This document shows positions 10,220-20,800 of a DNA stretch of 64,000 nucleotides, one piece after another (position 1 is the first letter of the stretch; each line of letters starts with the position of its first letter). The position numbers were made by a program, and so were the translations under genes. The notes below the pieces were generated by a model, which saw nothing but the letters and a program-made list of their open reading frames with translations, ran no database searches and had not been told where the DNA came from. The stretch comes from Halictus rubicundus (taxonomy: Eukaryota > Arthropoda > Insecta > Hymenoptera > Halictidae). The DNA lies in NCBI RefSeq assembly GCF_050948215.1, contig NW_027488566.1:1353501-1417500 (forward strand), given 5' to 3'.

Positions 10220-11596
10220 TTAGTTAACGCGATTCAAAATTAATAAATCACGGTTGTCCATCCACGTGCGACGTCTCTCTAACATTTCTTTCGGTTCCCG
10301 CCTCCCGCTCGCGCTTCCCGCATCCATTCCCAATCCGGACTCAGGGCGCGGGGAAACTCCCCGCGCCAACCCCACTCCGCCCCCCACCCCCGGGGGCGCA
10401 CGTTGACGCGGGGGAGACCCTCGCGCCCTCCCTACCCTCTCCGCCCCCCTCCCGGGGGGCACACGTCGGCGCGGGGGTCGTCCCCGCGCCCAAATACGCC
10501 TCGCGGAGCCCGGGTCCCGTTCCCGGGCCCGCTCGGCGGCCTCCTTCTGCTTGATAACATCATCGCAGAAGGAGGCCACCGCCTTCCACGACCTCACGCT
10601 GTCGACCATGTGGTCGACCACGGTCGACAGCGAGAGGTCCCACCCTTCCACCGCGGCTCTAACGACACGGCGCGGCTCAGCCCAAGCTGGACACTCCTCC
10701 AGAGTGTGCCGCGCCGTGTCGACATCTTCGCCGCAGCTGTGGCACTGCGCAGACGGCTTCCGCCCCATTCTGTGCAGGTACTCTCCGAAGCAACCGTGGT
10801 CGGAGAGCACCTGCGTGAGGCGGAAGGTCAACCTTCCCCGCCTCCTGCACCATATATAAAATATTGGCAGGATGGCCCGGACAATCGGACGTGTGGAGGG
10901 CGTTAACATCGCCCTCCACTCCGAAAGACTTTCCGTCCGGGCCTGGCGATTCTGGCCCTCGAGCTCCAACTCCTCCTCGCGCGTGAGTTCCACCCCCGGC
11001 GGGCGGCGGAAGGAGCGGGCGATCTGGTATAACTTCGCCCGCTCCGCCGCCACCACAGTGAAGGGTGGAATCACGGCGAGGAGTCCCGCCGCCTCGGTGG
11101 AGATGGTGCGGTACCCCCGTATGACCCGCAAGGCCAGCCGCCGCCGCACTCTTTCTAAAAGTTTGCGGCTGGGCGTGCTGGCCTCGAGCGAGCGGTGCCA
11201 TACGGGGGCCCCATACAGGGCTATAGACCGCACCACCTCCGTGTAGAGGCGGCGCACTTTCAAATCCGGCCCCCCGACATTCGGCAGCAGCCGCGCCAAT
11301 GCGGCTGCCGTCTTCTCTAGTCGGGGGGCGAGGAGCTCGAAGTGTTCTTCGAATCGCCAGCGGCCGTCTATGACCAGGCCCAGGTACCTCATCCTGGGCC
11401 CGATCTCGACGGAGGTTTCAGCGACACGAATCCGGAGGTCCTGACCATGGGGTAGCCGCCGCGGCCGAGGCGATCCGTACATCCAGATCGCCTCGGTCTT
11501 TGCGGCGGCCACGGTCAACCCCATCCTCCGGATTCGCCCGACTACGCGGTCCAGGGCGGCCTCACACAGGTGCCTGGCTCTCCCCCAGTCCCCCCC
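10220..11596 (-). pseudogene. LINE ORF2, RT thumb to C-terminal zinc finger
   Basis: Downstream portion of ORF2, in a different frame from the endonuclease/RT part. It starts just after the RT active site with RARHLCEAALDR, then GLTVAAAKTEAIW, typical of R1-clade RT after motif C. A C-terminal zinc finger CHSCGEDVDTARHTLEEC (residues about 265-282 of the 434-codon ORF) is followed by an Arg/Pro-rich tail and a normal stop. This region is thought to help RNA or target binding in this clade. Confidence 0.82.
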
Positions 11597-11619
11597 CCCA
11601 TGGCATATACCGGGGTGCT

Positions 11620-13634
11620 ACGCAGATGACACCCGTATCCGGGGGGAGGACAACCCGCAGCACCGCGTCGTAAGCCAAGTTCCACAGGAGCGGTCCGAGG
11701 ACCGACCCCTGTGGAACGCCGCGGTGCGTCTCCCTCGTGTGCACGATGCTATACCGGCCGGTAAACATCACCTTCCTGTCGCGGAGGTAGTCACCGACCA
11801 CCTTCCGGAGATAGGGGGGCACCTGGAAATACTCCATCGCCCCCACTATCTCCTTCCAGGGCAGGGCGTTGAAGGCGTTAGATATGTCTAACGACACTGC
11901 CAACAACGCCCCGCCCCGAGCGACAGCCCGTTCACGGAGGAGGCGCAGACGCTCCAGGGCGTTAATTGTAGAGCGCCCCCTCCGGAATCCATACTGGCTG
12001 TCGCTCAGGTCGGGACTACCCCGCGACAGGTGCTCGACGAAGCGGGCGGCAATTATCCTTTCGAATAGCTTGCCCGCCTCGTCGAGTAAACAAACCGGCC
12101 GGTATGCAGAGGGAGACTCTGCGGGTTTCCCCTCCTTTTGGAGGAGAACCAGGCACGCTTTTTTCCACTCTTTGGGGAAGACTCCCCGGCGCAGGCTCGC
12201 GTCCATGACGCTCCTGAACGCCGGGGCGAGGACCTCCAGAGCTAAGGCCATTATACCACCGGGAACCCCATCGGGGCCAGGGGCCTTCTTGCCCCCGGCC
12301 CGGAGTTCCCGGACGGCCCGGTACAGCTCCCACTCGGTAACCCGGAATTCGTCCGACCACTCAATGGTCGGATCCGGGGCGCGTTCCCACCGCCCCTCGT
12401 ACCCATCAACAGGGGGGAAGAGGGTACTCACAACGCGCCCCAGAAATTCCGGGTCTAGCCTCTCCGTGACCGGGGACGCCCAGGGGCGGAGCTTCCCAAG
12501 CACCGCCTTATACGGGCGCCCCCACGGATCGTCACGGAGGGTGAGCAGGAGCTCATCCCAGGCCTTGGCCTTAGCAGCGGCAATCGCACGCTTGAGGGCC
12601 ACGGCCGCCGATCTGTACTCCCTGTACAGCTCGGCTACCCTCTGCTCCGCGTCGCCGCCCAGAAAATGGCGGCGACGGGCGCGGGCATACTGGCGGCGGG
12701 CTCGGCCGGCCGAACTGCGAAGTTCGGCCAGCTCCCCCGACCACCAGTAAACTGATCTTCTCGGGGGCTGAGCTCGGACCCGGGGCATCGCCACGTCACA
12801 GATCATCTGCAACGTGCCCCGGATCCAAGCCGCTCCCTCGTCTGCCTCGCGCTCCCTGGCCGAAGGCCAGGCGGAGCCGATAATCACGGCCCTCAGGAGG
12901 TCCCCGTCCAGTCGTTTCAGCGCCCATCTGGGCGCTGACGGGGTGCCACGTCGGAGGGGCGTGTCCAATGGCGAGTCCGAGACCACAGCCACGTCCATCA
13001 GGACGTAGCTGTGGTCCGACAGGGTCTCTCCACTCCAGACCCGCCAGTTGGACACACGGCGTGAGGCGGCGGCCGTCGCGAACGACACGTCCACAATCGA
13101 CCAACCGTTCCACCTCACGCACGTAGGCACGGAGGCCCGGTTTAACAACCGGAGCTCCATCCCCTCCGCCCAGTCTTCCAGGACTCCGCCTCGGGCGTTG
13201 GTCCCGGGGTTACCCCAAGTGGAGGATCTCGCGTTGAGGTCCCCCAGGACCAACACTGGACCGGCTATATACGGGGCTATCATAAGCCCCAGCCGGTCCA
13301 GGAACATCCCTAATTCGGCGGAGTCATAACTGGGTGAGCTGTAGCACCCCACGACCAGAAATCTTCCCCACTTTACCATAACCATCCCCCTGCCCCGTTC
13401 GACCACGGAGCAGGGGGGCACAGTCGCCGAGTGGCGACGCCACCATATCGCCACGGAGCCGTCATCGTCCCCGGACCAGTGTGGGTGGTCCGGGACCCTG
13501 TACGGCTCCGTGGCGACGGCCAGGCCAACCCCCCACTCCTCCAGGCACTGGACCATTAGGTCCTGCGCCTGGCGGCAGTGGTTGAGGTTGGCCTGGAGTA
13601 CCGGGAGAGGGGACCAGCGCGGTATATGAGCCAT
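11620..13634 (-). pseudogene. LINE ORF2, endonuclease and reverse transcriptase
   Basis: N-terminal AP-like endonuclease with N16/N18 in LQANLNH, E43 in ATEPY, D132/N134 in LGDLNA, D182 and the SDHS motif at about 206-209, so its catalytic set is visible. RT follows: KKAPGPDG, YRPVCLLDEAGKLFE, SQYGFRRGRST, LLAVSLDISNAFN (motif A Asp) and GVPQGSVLGPLLWN (motif B). The frame collapses exactly where the YADD box should be. On the coding strand the box is absent, while the opposite strand reads CYADDT. The start ATG shares its A with the ORF1 stop. Confidence 0.85.
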
Positions 13635-13636
13635 TA
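13632..13636 (-). promoter_or_regulatory. TAATG stop-start coupling site
   Basis: The TAA that ends one ORF1 frame and the ATG of ORF2 overlap by one base (TAATG). In the SART1 LINE, UAAUG is known to drive ORF2 translation by termination-reinitiation. Here the same arrangement is inferred from sequence only. Confidence 0.65.
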
Positions 13637-15815
13637 ATTCGCCTTCACGCTGGTCCCCTCCTTAGTCGCCGGTGCGGGTGGCGGGGGGTCGTTACCCCCC
13701 GTCCCGCTGGGGACTGCCTCCACCTCCATTTCCACTGTCTCAGTGGAGGTGTGGGGGCGGCTACTGCCTCCCCAGCAGTCCCCTTCTTCGCGCTTTGGGG
13801 GGGCGCCACACCGCCCACCCCCTTTGCGCCCTTCTTCTGTTTGGGAGGCGGGGAGCACGCTTTGCTCCCCGCCTTGTGTCCCACCGGTCTCCCCAAAGCC
13901 GCGCACACCACGCAGTGCGGAGGGGCCTTGCAGTCCACCGCCCGGTGGGATGCATCCCCGCAGCGGTAACAATGACCGCTGCGGTCGACCGCCGCCGTGC
14001 ATCGCTGCCGTACGTGGCCTAGGGCCAGGCAGCGAAAGCACTGGAGCGGCCGTGGAGCAAGAACTACCACCTGGGCGGTGGACCACCCAACCCGCACCTT
14101 GCCGGCCTTCTCGATGGCCACCGCGGCCACGGCCGGGCACTGCACCCAAACAGTGCCGAGTCCGTTGGGCGGAGCCTTCAGCTCACCCACCCTGACGGAC
14201 TCGGCGGCGCGCCTCCGGCCTTCGCCACCGCCTCCGTTACCTCCTGGGGGGTAACCGCCACCTCCAAGCCCGTGAGGCGGAATTCCGCCTTCTTCACGGG
14301 CCTGGAGACCCTTACCTCCATCCCCCCCAGGACGGCAGCCATCTTGGCCGCCAAGGCGACGGCCTTGGGGCCCCCGTCGGCACCAGGGACCTCGATGATG
14401 AGGCCCCCGGTGACCGCACGCTTCCAATTTAGGGCCCCAATGCCCAGGGCGTCGAGGTCGACGCCCTGGCGAGCCCTCCTAATGGCCTCCTCATAGGAGG
14501 CCTTGCTCCCCTCCGGGACGGTGATCGTCACCGCCGCTGATCGTGGGGGAGCCTTTACCTTGGCCGCCGCCTTCGCGGGGGCAGCGGCCTTCCCTTTCCT
14601 TTGGGCGCCCGCCGGCGCCTTGGCCGCTGCGGCCGCGGCGGCCACTGCGGCGACAGCCTTGGCCGCAGCCTTGGCCTTCCTCCCCAGAACCTCGGCCCAG
14701 GTCTCCTCTTTCGGGAGACCTGGCTTCGGTGCGGGGGGCGGCGCCGGACGGGTAACCGAAGGCTGGGGGATCTCCCCAGCCTTCTTACCCTTCTTCTTCT
14801 TTTTCTTTTTCTTCCCCTTCATCGGGGAAGGGGCAGGGGCCGGCGTCGGCGGCGCAGGTGCCGGCGGCGCAGGCGCAGGCGCAGGCCTCGGCGAGTCCAG
14901 CGGCACGTGAGGTGACGGGCGGGGTGGCTTACTCGCCCCCGCAGCCGGGACAACGGCCGCAACCGCAAGCCGGAGCTCCACCCGCATCTCTTGGCGGATG
15001 GAGCAAAGACCCGCCTCCATCAGCGCCCGCATCTGGGCCATGAGGTCCGATGGAGGTGCCGCGGTGTCCACGACGACAGCCGGCGCCGGCAGGGGAGGGG
15101 CGTCCCGCAACCGCTTTACGGCCATCAGCTCTCCCCTGATGGCCTCCAGCGTGTCGCGGGTCTCCGCCAACTCCCTCTCCAGCGCCGCGCAACGCCCCCG
15201 CAGGAAGGCGGCCTCGGGGTCCGCGAGGGGCCGATCGTCCGAGCCGGCCGCAGGTCATCCCCCCGGGAAGCCCCTGCGGTCGATTTCGTTCGCTACCTCC
15301 TCGATGAGCTCGGAGGAGTCCCGGAAACCCTTCACGATCGTGCCCTTTAGTTTCCGACTCTTGTCGGCCACGTCGCGGTTTTCCCTGGCGAGCTCTACTA
15401 GGAGGGCGGTCAGCTCGCCGGGGAGTAGGCCCCTCACCTCCGGACGCGGGAGCTGGTAGGACCTCACGTCCCCGTCCAGCTTATCCCTCTTATCCGGCGT
15501 CGGCGACCTCCTCCCCGGAATCGGGGTGAGTGGGCGCTTCATGCCCGCGCCGCTGGTGGAGGGGGTCGATCTGGCCGACATGGCCGACCTGGTCGACCTA
15601 ACCGACAAGACCGACACGCGGTCCTCCTCCACGTCGGGCCCGCCGCGTCCCGCCAATCCCCTCAGCGGTTTGGCCTTGGGCCGGTCCCCATCCACTGGGG
15701 CCGGTGGCCCCATAACCTGTGGTGACACTGGTGCCACCACAGCTCCCCCCTCCACCACTTCCGGGTGTGGTTCCCCCTCCTTAACCTCTTCATTTTTATT
15801 ATCAAAGCAATCCAT
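13634..15815 (-). pseudogene. LINE ORF1 (Gag-like), frameshifted
   Basis: RNA-binding ORF1 spread over several frames. The N-terminal part (to about 15255) has an acidic start, Ser-rich stretch and helical region. The middle (about 15230-14178) has a coiled coil, Pro/Ala repeats and a Lys block. The next frame (14427 to about 13800) has three zinc knuckles: CFRCLALGHVRQRC, CYRCGDASHRAVDC and CVVCAALGRPVGHKAGSKAC. The final frame ends TSVKAN-stop at the TAATG junction. At least three frame changes are needed, so no full product is made. An ATG slightly upstream (15854) is possible, but the start used aligns with the other LINE copy. Confidence 0.78.
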
Positions 15816-16720
15816 AATTGATCCCACGAGTATGGCGGGAAAAGCAACGTCCACCTGGGCAGAGCCCCCACTACCCAGGCAAGCCTATTTACAACGGGAG
15901 GTCGGCAGGTATCCCGAGGTGTACAAACGCTAAAGAGCGGTGCATCCACCGCCCACCCCCGGTGCTTAGTCCGGGAGTTTCCCCTCGCCACGTTTACGAT
16001 AGCTTGGGAATAGAGACTTTTTTATAGAGGTTTATCCTCCTCGCAGGCCGGCCGATTAAGGCAAGCCCCCCGTTCCGGTAAAACATGACCACCGGTTTAC
16101 GGTATGGGGCCCTGCGGCGACCTCCCCGGTCGTTACCCGCAGGACACAGAGCCCGCGGTTTTCATCCCTCCGTGTGAGCCTTACCGGCATGGGAGGCCCT
16201 GCTAGGATCCGAAGATCCCGCCGGCATCGCCTCACACATCACACGTCCACCACGAGGAGGTGGAGCGAGAGGACTTTAGACCTGTGACATCCCTCAAATA
16301 GAGAGAACGGCTCGACAGTGGGACAGCTGGTCCCACTGTAGAGGCCACAGGTCCTCGGACCCCACCCTAACCCTTTTTTTTTTTTTTTTTCGTGGGAAAA
16401 TGATTTACGCATACCCCGACTCCCTGAGGAGGGTCGGGGGTTATATGGGACTGCCCTTGGGGGAAATCCCCAAGGGGTACCCACTAAAAACCCACGCCCA
16501 CCTAAGCTAAAAGGGAGGTGCCTGGATCACGCGAGTACTCAACAGGACACCTCCCAGCTATCATCATACCCCGGGGGAGGGGTTAACCTCCCCCACTGCC
16601 TACGCTATAAGACCCCGGGCGGAGGGACCCGCCCGGTGTCCCCATTTCTGGAGCCTTCGGATTGGGCATCCCGAGCCCCAGCTCGGTCCACCCACAGCTC
16701 CCGGAGTCTTCCCTATGACT
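15816..16720 (-). other. 5' UTR of the second LINE
   Basis: GC-rich leader with several short hairpin-forming blocks and a T-homopolymer near 16374-16390 (A-run on the sense strand). The block 16018-16248 is the one shared with the left LINE. The end is placed where CTAACCCTAA starts. Confidence 0.7.
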
Positions 16721-16751
16721 CTAACCCTAACCCTAACCCTAACCCCAACCC
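16721..16751. repeat. Telomere-like (CCCTAA)n, about 5 units
   Basis: CTAACCCTAACCCTAACC and continuing, with the last unit degenerate. The minus strand reads TTAGGG. It abuts the LINE 5' end, consistent with a telomeric-repeat target preference. It is too short to be a telomere itself. Confidence 0.85.
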
Positions 16752-16824
16752 TTTTTTTTAAACCAGTGTTTTCCCTGTATTTAAATCCAATTTCACTTAT
16801 AATCCTGTTTTATAATTTGCTTTT

Positions 16825-17063
16825 TGTGATGTATTCGCACAGCGACAATATCGCGGTCGCTAACTTCACGCGGGCCTCGCCTCGCCGGACTGCTCCGAGC
16901 GCGACGCTGCCGCGCGGCGGGAAGGCACTCTCTGGACGACGAGCCACGCGAGCGCACGTGCGAGTAAACGCTAGTATTAACGCGAGTATTAATAAAATAA
17001 CACTTCTTATTTCTTCGTCACCTTTCACCCACGGTCCCGACTACCTCAGGACAATACGTAGCA
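16825..17063 (+). repeat. Candidate 5' LTR of gypsy element
   Basis: Begins TGTGATGTATTC and ends GTAGCA, followed two bases later by a TGGCGACGAGG primer-binding-like site (17066). An AATAAA lies near its end. No matching 3' LTR is seen right of the gag-pol ORF, so the limits are inferred from TG...CA and PBS only. Confidence 0.45.
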
Positions 17064-17467
17064 ACTGGCGACGAGGCAACGGAGAAGAAATAAGAAAGCA
17101 GCAACAGAAGAACACGGCAAGACGTGCCGGAAGCAAGCGGCCACGTGCACAGTTTATAGGTTAGCGGAGAACCGCTATATTGTGTAACGGTACGGTGTAT
17201 TTCACGACACACAAGAGAGTGGAATTGACACCTGGGCACGGGAGGAGTCATCAGATGCTCAGGTGCGTAATCGAACAAAGTTCCGGGAGCGATAAAGCCG
17301 AGCGGTAGTGCGAACACGCGGCGTGCGGTCGACCAAAGTCATCCACAACGGCGGACAGCGGTGCGTGATATCCCGACGAACGTGTTTTCGTAAACAAGTG
17401 TGCTTCATACGTATAATGGGTATCGGGCCATAAGAAACCGAACATTCATTCGTAGTGTCGCCAATAA

Positions 17468-17800
17468 ATGAGTAAAAAAATCGAAAAGACCGCGGACGGC
17501 ATTGGAAATTCGGAGGGACAATTGACGATTGGGAAAGCACGACATTTGCTGAAACCAGAATTAATTCAAGAGCTAAGAAAACGGGGTGTTGTGTGCGACG
17601 ATAGCGATAAACGAGACGATTTGAGAGAAAAGCTCGTCGGGCTAGTGCGGGAAGAAATTGAGAAGGCAAAAACCGGAAACGTGGTCGTTGAATACCCGCG
17701 AGAAAGTGAACAAGTGAAGCCGACTGCGGTCGGTAATAAAGGAACTCGGGGAGTGAAACCGTCGAGTCAGACGACAGCGACGACATGGCGAGCAAACTAA
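17468..17800 (+). CDS. Small SAP-like ORF upstream of gag-pol
   Basis: 110 codons, highly charged. Residues about 25-60 read LLKPELIQELRKRGVV..D..KRDDLREKL, which fits the SAP/HeH helix-extended-loop-helix pattern often used for DNA binding. It overlaps the downstream gag-pol start by 16 bases in another frame. It may be a separate first ORF or the true N-terminus of gag reached by frameshift. Possible roles are nucleic-acid binding or chromatin targeting. The domain call is inference from the spacing of Leu and Arg residues. Confidence 0.5.
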   Translation: MSKKIEKTADGIGNSEGQLTIGKARHLLKPELIQELRKRGVVCDDSDKRDDLREKLVGLVREEIEKAKTGNVVVEYPRESEQVKPTAVGNKGTRGVKPSSQTTATTWRAN

Positions 17801-20800
17801 AGATCGAGTTCAAGCTAAATACAGACGACTGGGAGGCGTTCACGGAGAGACTCGAGTTACATTTCGAGTTGAGAGAGATTGAAGAAAACATGAAAACCGC
17901 AATGTTATTGACAAGTGTGGATGAAGAAGCCTATATCTTGTTTAGGAATTTGTGCGCTCCAGCCAAGCCTGCAACGAAAAACTATGTGGAATTGGTTAAG
18001 TTGATGTCAAGTCACATAAATCCGAAACCTTCAAAGCTCATGGAGCGGTGTATGTTTCACAAGGCGAAACAAGGTGAAAACGAGTCGATAGCTGAGTTCG
18101 CAGCGAGACTGCGAAAATTGTCACTGCACTGTGAGTTTCAAAACCTCGATGACGCCCTCTGTGACCAGTTCGTCTGCGGAGTTTACGACGAAAGCACGAG
18201 AATCGAGTTGTTCAAAGTAGCAAACTTGACATTCGAAAACGCTTGGAAAGTAGCGCTCGCACGAGAAAGCGCTGTAAAAAATGCGGCAGGAGCTGAGAAA
18301 ACATTGACAAGGAGCAACATTAAAGAAGAGGTATTCGCGATGGAACACAAGGCCAATCACAACGCCAAGGGGAAACGGTATGGGCAAAACCGCTGGCAAA
18401 CACATAACGAGAAGGATCAGAACGAGAGGAAGTGCTACTGCTGCGGTGAAGCCGGGCATCTCGCAGGCAAATGCAGACACCGATGTGCGACCTGTCATGG
18501 CTGCGGAAGGAGGGGGCATTTACGGAAGGCATGCCTGTCCAGCAGAACGAAGACGCCCAACCAGTTCCTGGAGGAAAGAGCTGAGCCGGATTCATCGGAC
18601 GGCGACACGACGACAAATAACTATGTAGAGTTCTATTCGATTAACGCGAATATAGATGATGTAAGTTACTGTTACAATTTAATTAAAGCGGATCCGAAAT
18701 TCGTAGACGTTGAAATCAATGGTAAAGTAGTCTCAATGGAAGTGGACACAGGCACATACTTTACAGTAGTATCTGAAAAATGTTTAGACAAATATTTCAA
18801 GGATTGCAAAATAGATAAAGCATTTACAAACTTAGTAAATTATGAGCAAAGTCCTATGAAGCCGCTAGGTCAATTAAAAAATCTGCAAGTCAGACTAAAA
18901 AAGAAGAAGAGAAATTTGAACAGTTTGGTGTTGCGTGGAAATGGACCACCACTGATAGGAAGGCAGTGGCTGGCGGAATTCGGACTTTGGCCATTAAATT
19001 TTTCAGGTATTACTGGAAACAACAGTATTAAAGCGGTGAAAAACGTTGATGTAAGAAAAGCGAAAGAGAGAATATTAACAGAATTCGGAGAATTGTTCGG
19101 CAGTACACCCGGGTTGTACAATAAAAAGGAAATCAAGTTGCATGTAAAAGAAAACACGAAGCCGGTAGCGTTACGTCCTAGGCATGTGCCCTTTGCGTTG
19201 AAGGATAAAGTTGAGCGGGAAATCGAGAGGTTGGTCGGGCTAGGTCACCTGGAGCCGGTGGAGTCAAGCGATTGGGCTACACCTATAGTTCCAGTTTTGA
19301 AACCGAATGGTGAGGTTCGAATCTGCGGTGATTTTAAAGTAACAGTCAATCCGCATATCGAGGTCACTAAATGCCCATTTCCTAAAATTGAGGACATTTT
19401 TAATACACTACAAAAGGGTTTAACGACCTCACAACTCGATCTTCCGCACGCGTACATGCAAATTCCCGTAAATGCAGAATCACGAAATTTATTGACAATC
19501 ACAACACACGTAGGACTATTTAGGTATACCAAAATGACCGAGGGTACAGCACCAGCGCCGGGCGAGTTCCAACAAATTATGCATGAATGCCTGCAAGGAG
19601 TTCCCAACACTATTGCGTACATCGATAACATTTTTGTAACGGGAACTACGAATGAGGAGCATATGGAAAATTTGCGTCGGGTATGCCAAAGGTTGGAAGA
19701 ACGTGGTTTACGACTAAACAAAAATAAGTGTGACTTTTTCAAAGAACGTATAGAAGTGTTAGGTTTTGTAATAGATAGAAACGGTTTACACAAGGCTAAA
19801 TCCAAGGTGAGGGCGATGTACGAGGCACCACGGCCAGAAAACAGCAAACAGCTTGCCTCATTCCTGGGTTTAATTAATTTTTATGCAAGATTTCTAGAGC
19901 ATAGAGCTGACAAACTCGAGCCTCTTTTTGACTGCGCTAGTAAAGAAAAATTTGAGTGGAATAAGCAATGCGAGGAGGCTTTTTGTTGGGTAAAAAATGA
20001 AATGATATCGCCAAGGGTACTCGCGCATTATGACCCAAATGAAAAGTTGGTGCTAGCCTGCGACGCGTCCGACTACGGGCTTTCAGCGATCTTATCGCAC
20101 AAATACAAGGATGGTTCAGAAAGGCCAATAGCATTCGCGTCGAAGCTGATTCCAAAGAAAGAAAGGGGCCGTGCAATCATAGATAAGGAAGCGAGTGCAA
20201 TTGTTTTTGGTTTCATGAAATTTTACGATTTTGTTTTTGGCCAAGACATAATATTGCGTACTGATCATAAGCCGCTAGAAGTAATTTTCGGGCCAAAACG
20301 AGGCATACCATTAACAGCAGCATCGAGGCTGCAGCGCTGGGCATATTTCTTGTCAGGTTTCAGGTACAAAATCGAGACCGTAAAATCCGAACAAAACGGA
20401 AATTGTGATGCATTATCGCGTCTACCGATTAGTGACAGTACTAATGTGATCGATTCGGATTTTACGCCAGTGTATCATGTAAAAAATAACATAACGAACT
20501 TAGACTGGCAAGCAGTGTCAGATGAAACGAAGAAGGACAAGTTGCTTAATAAAATAATGAAATACTGTGTGTTAGGATGGCCAAACGAGTGCAAGGACGC
20601 GTCAGCGATCGAGGGCAGTTTTTTTACCAAAAGAAATGAAATCGCGTTAGAGGATGGGTGTTTATTTCGGGGCAACAGAATAATTATACTCGAATCCTTG
20701 CAGTCGTTTCTGATTGACGAATTTCATGCGTCACATCTAGGGATAGTAAAAATGAAAGCGTGGGCGAGATCGTACGTGTGGTGGCCAAATATCGACTCGG

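Larger units (their letters stand above)
10220..16720 (-). mobile_element. R1-clade LINE (TRAS/SART-like), near full length, degenerate
   Basis: Order on the minus strand: 5' UTR, ORF1 with three zinc knuckles, a TAATG stop-start junction, then ORF2 with AP-like endonuclease, reverse transcriptase and a C-terminal zinc finger. This is the layout of the R1 clade, whose TRAS and SART families insert into telomeric repeats. The 5' end abuts a CCCTAA array on the plus strand. Frameshifts in ORF1 and at the RT active site make the copy dead. The 3' end is not defined. Confidence 0.85.

Noticed and set aside
16721..16751. A chromosome end or interstitial telomere
   Set aside because: Only about five units, between a LINE 5' end and a gypsy LTR. 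Better explained as the LINE target.
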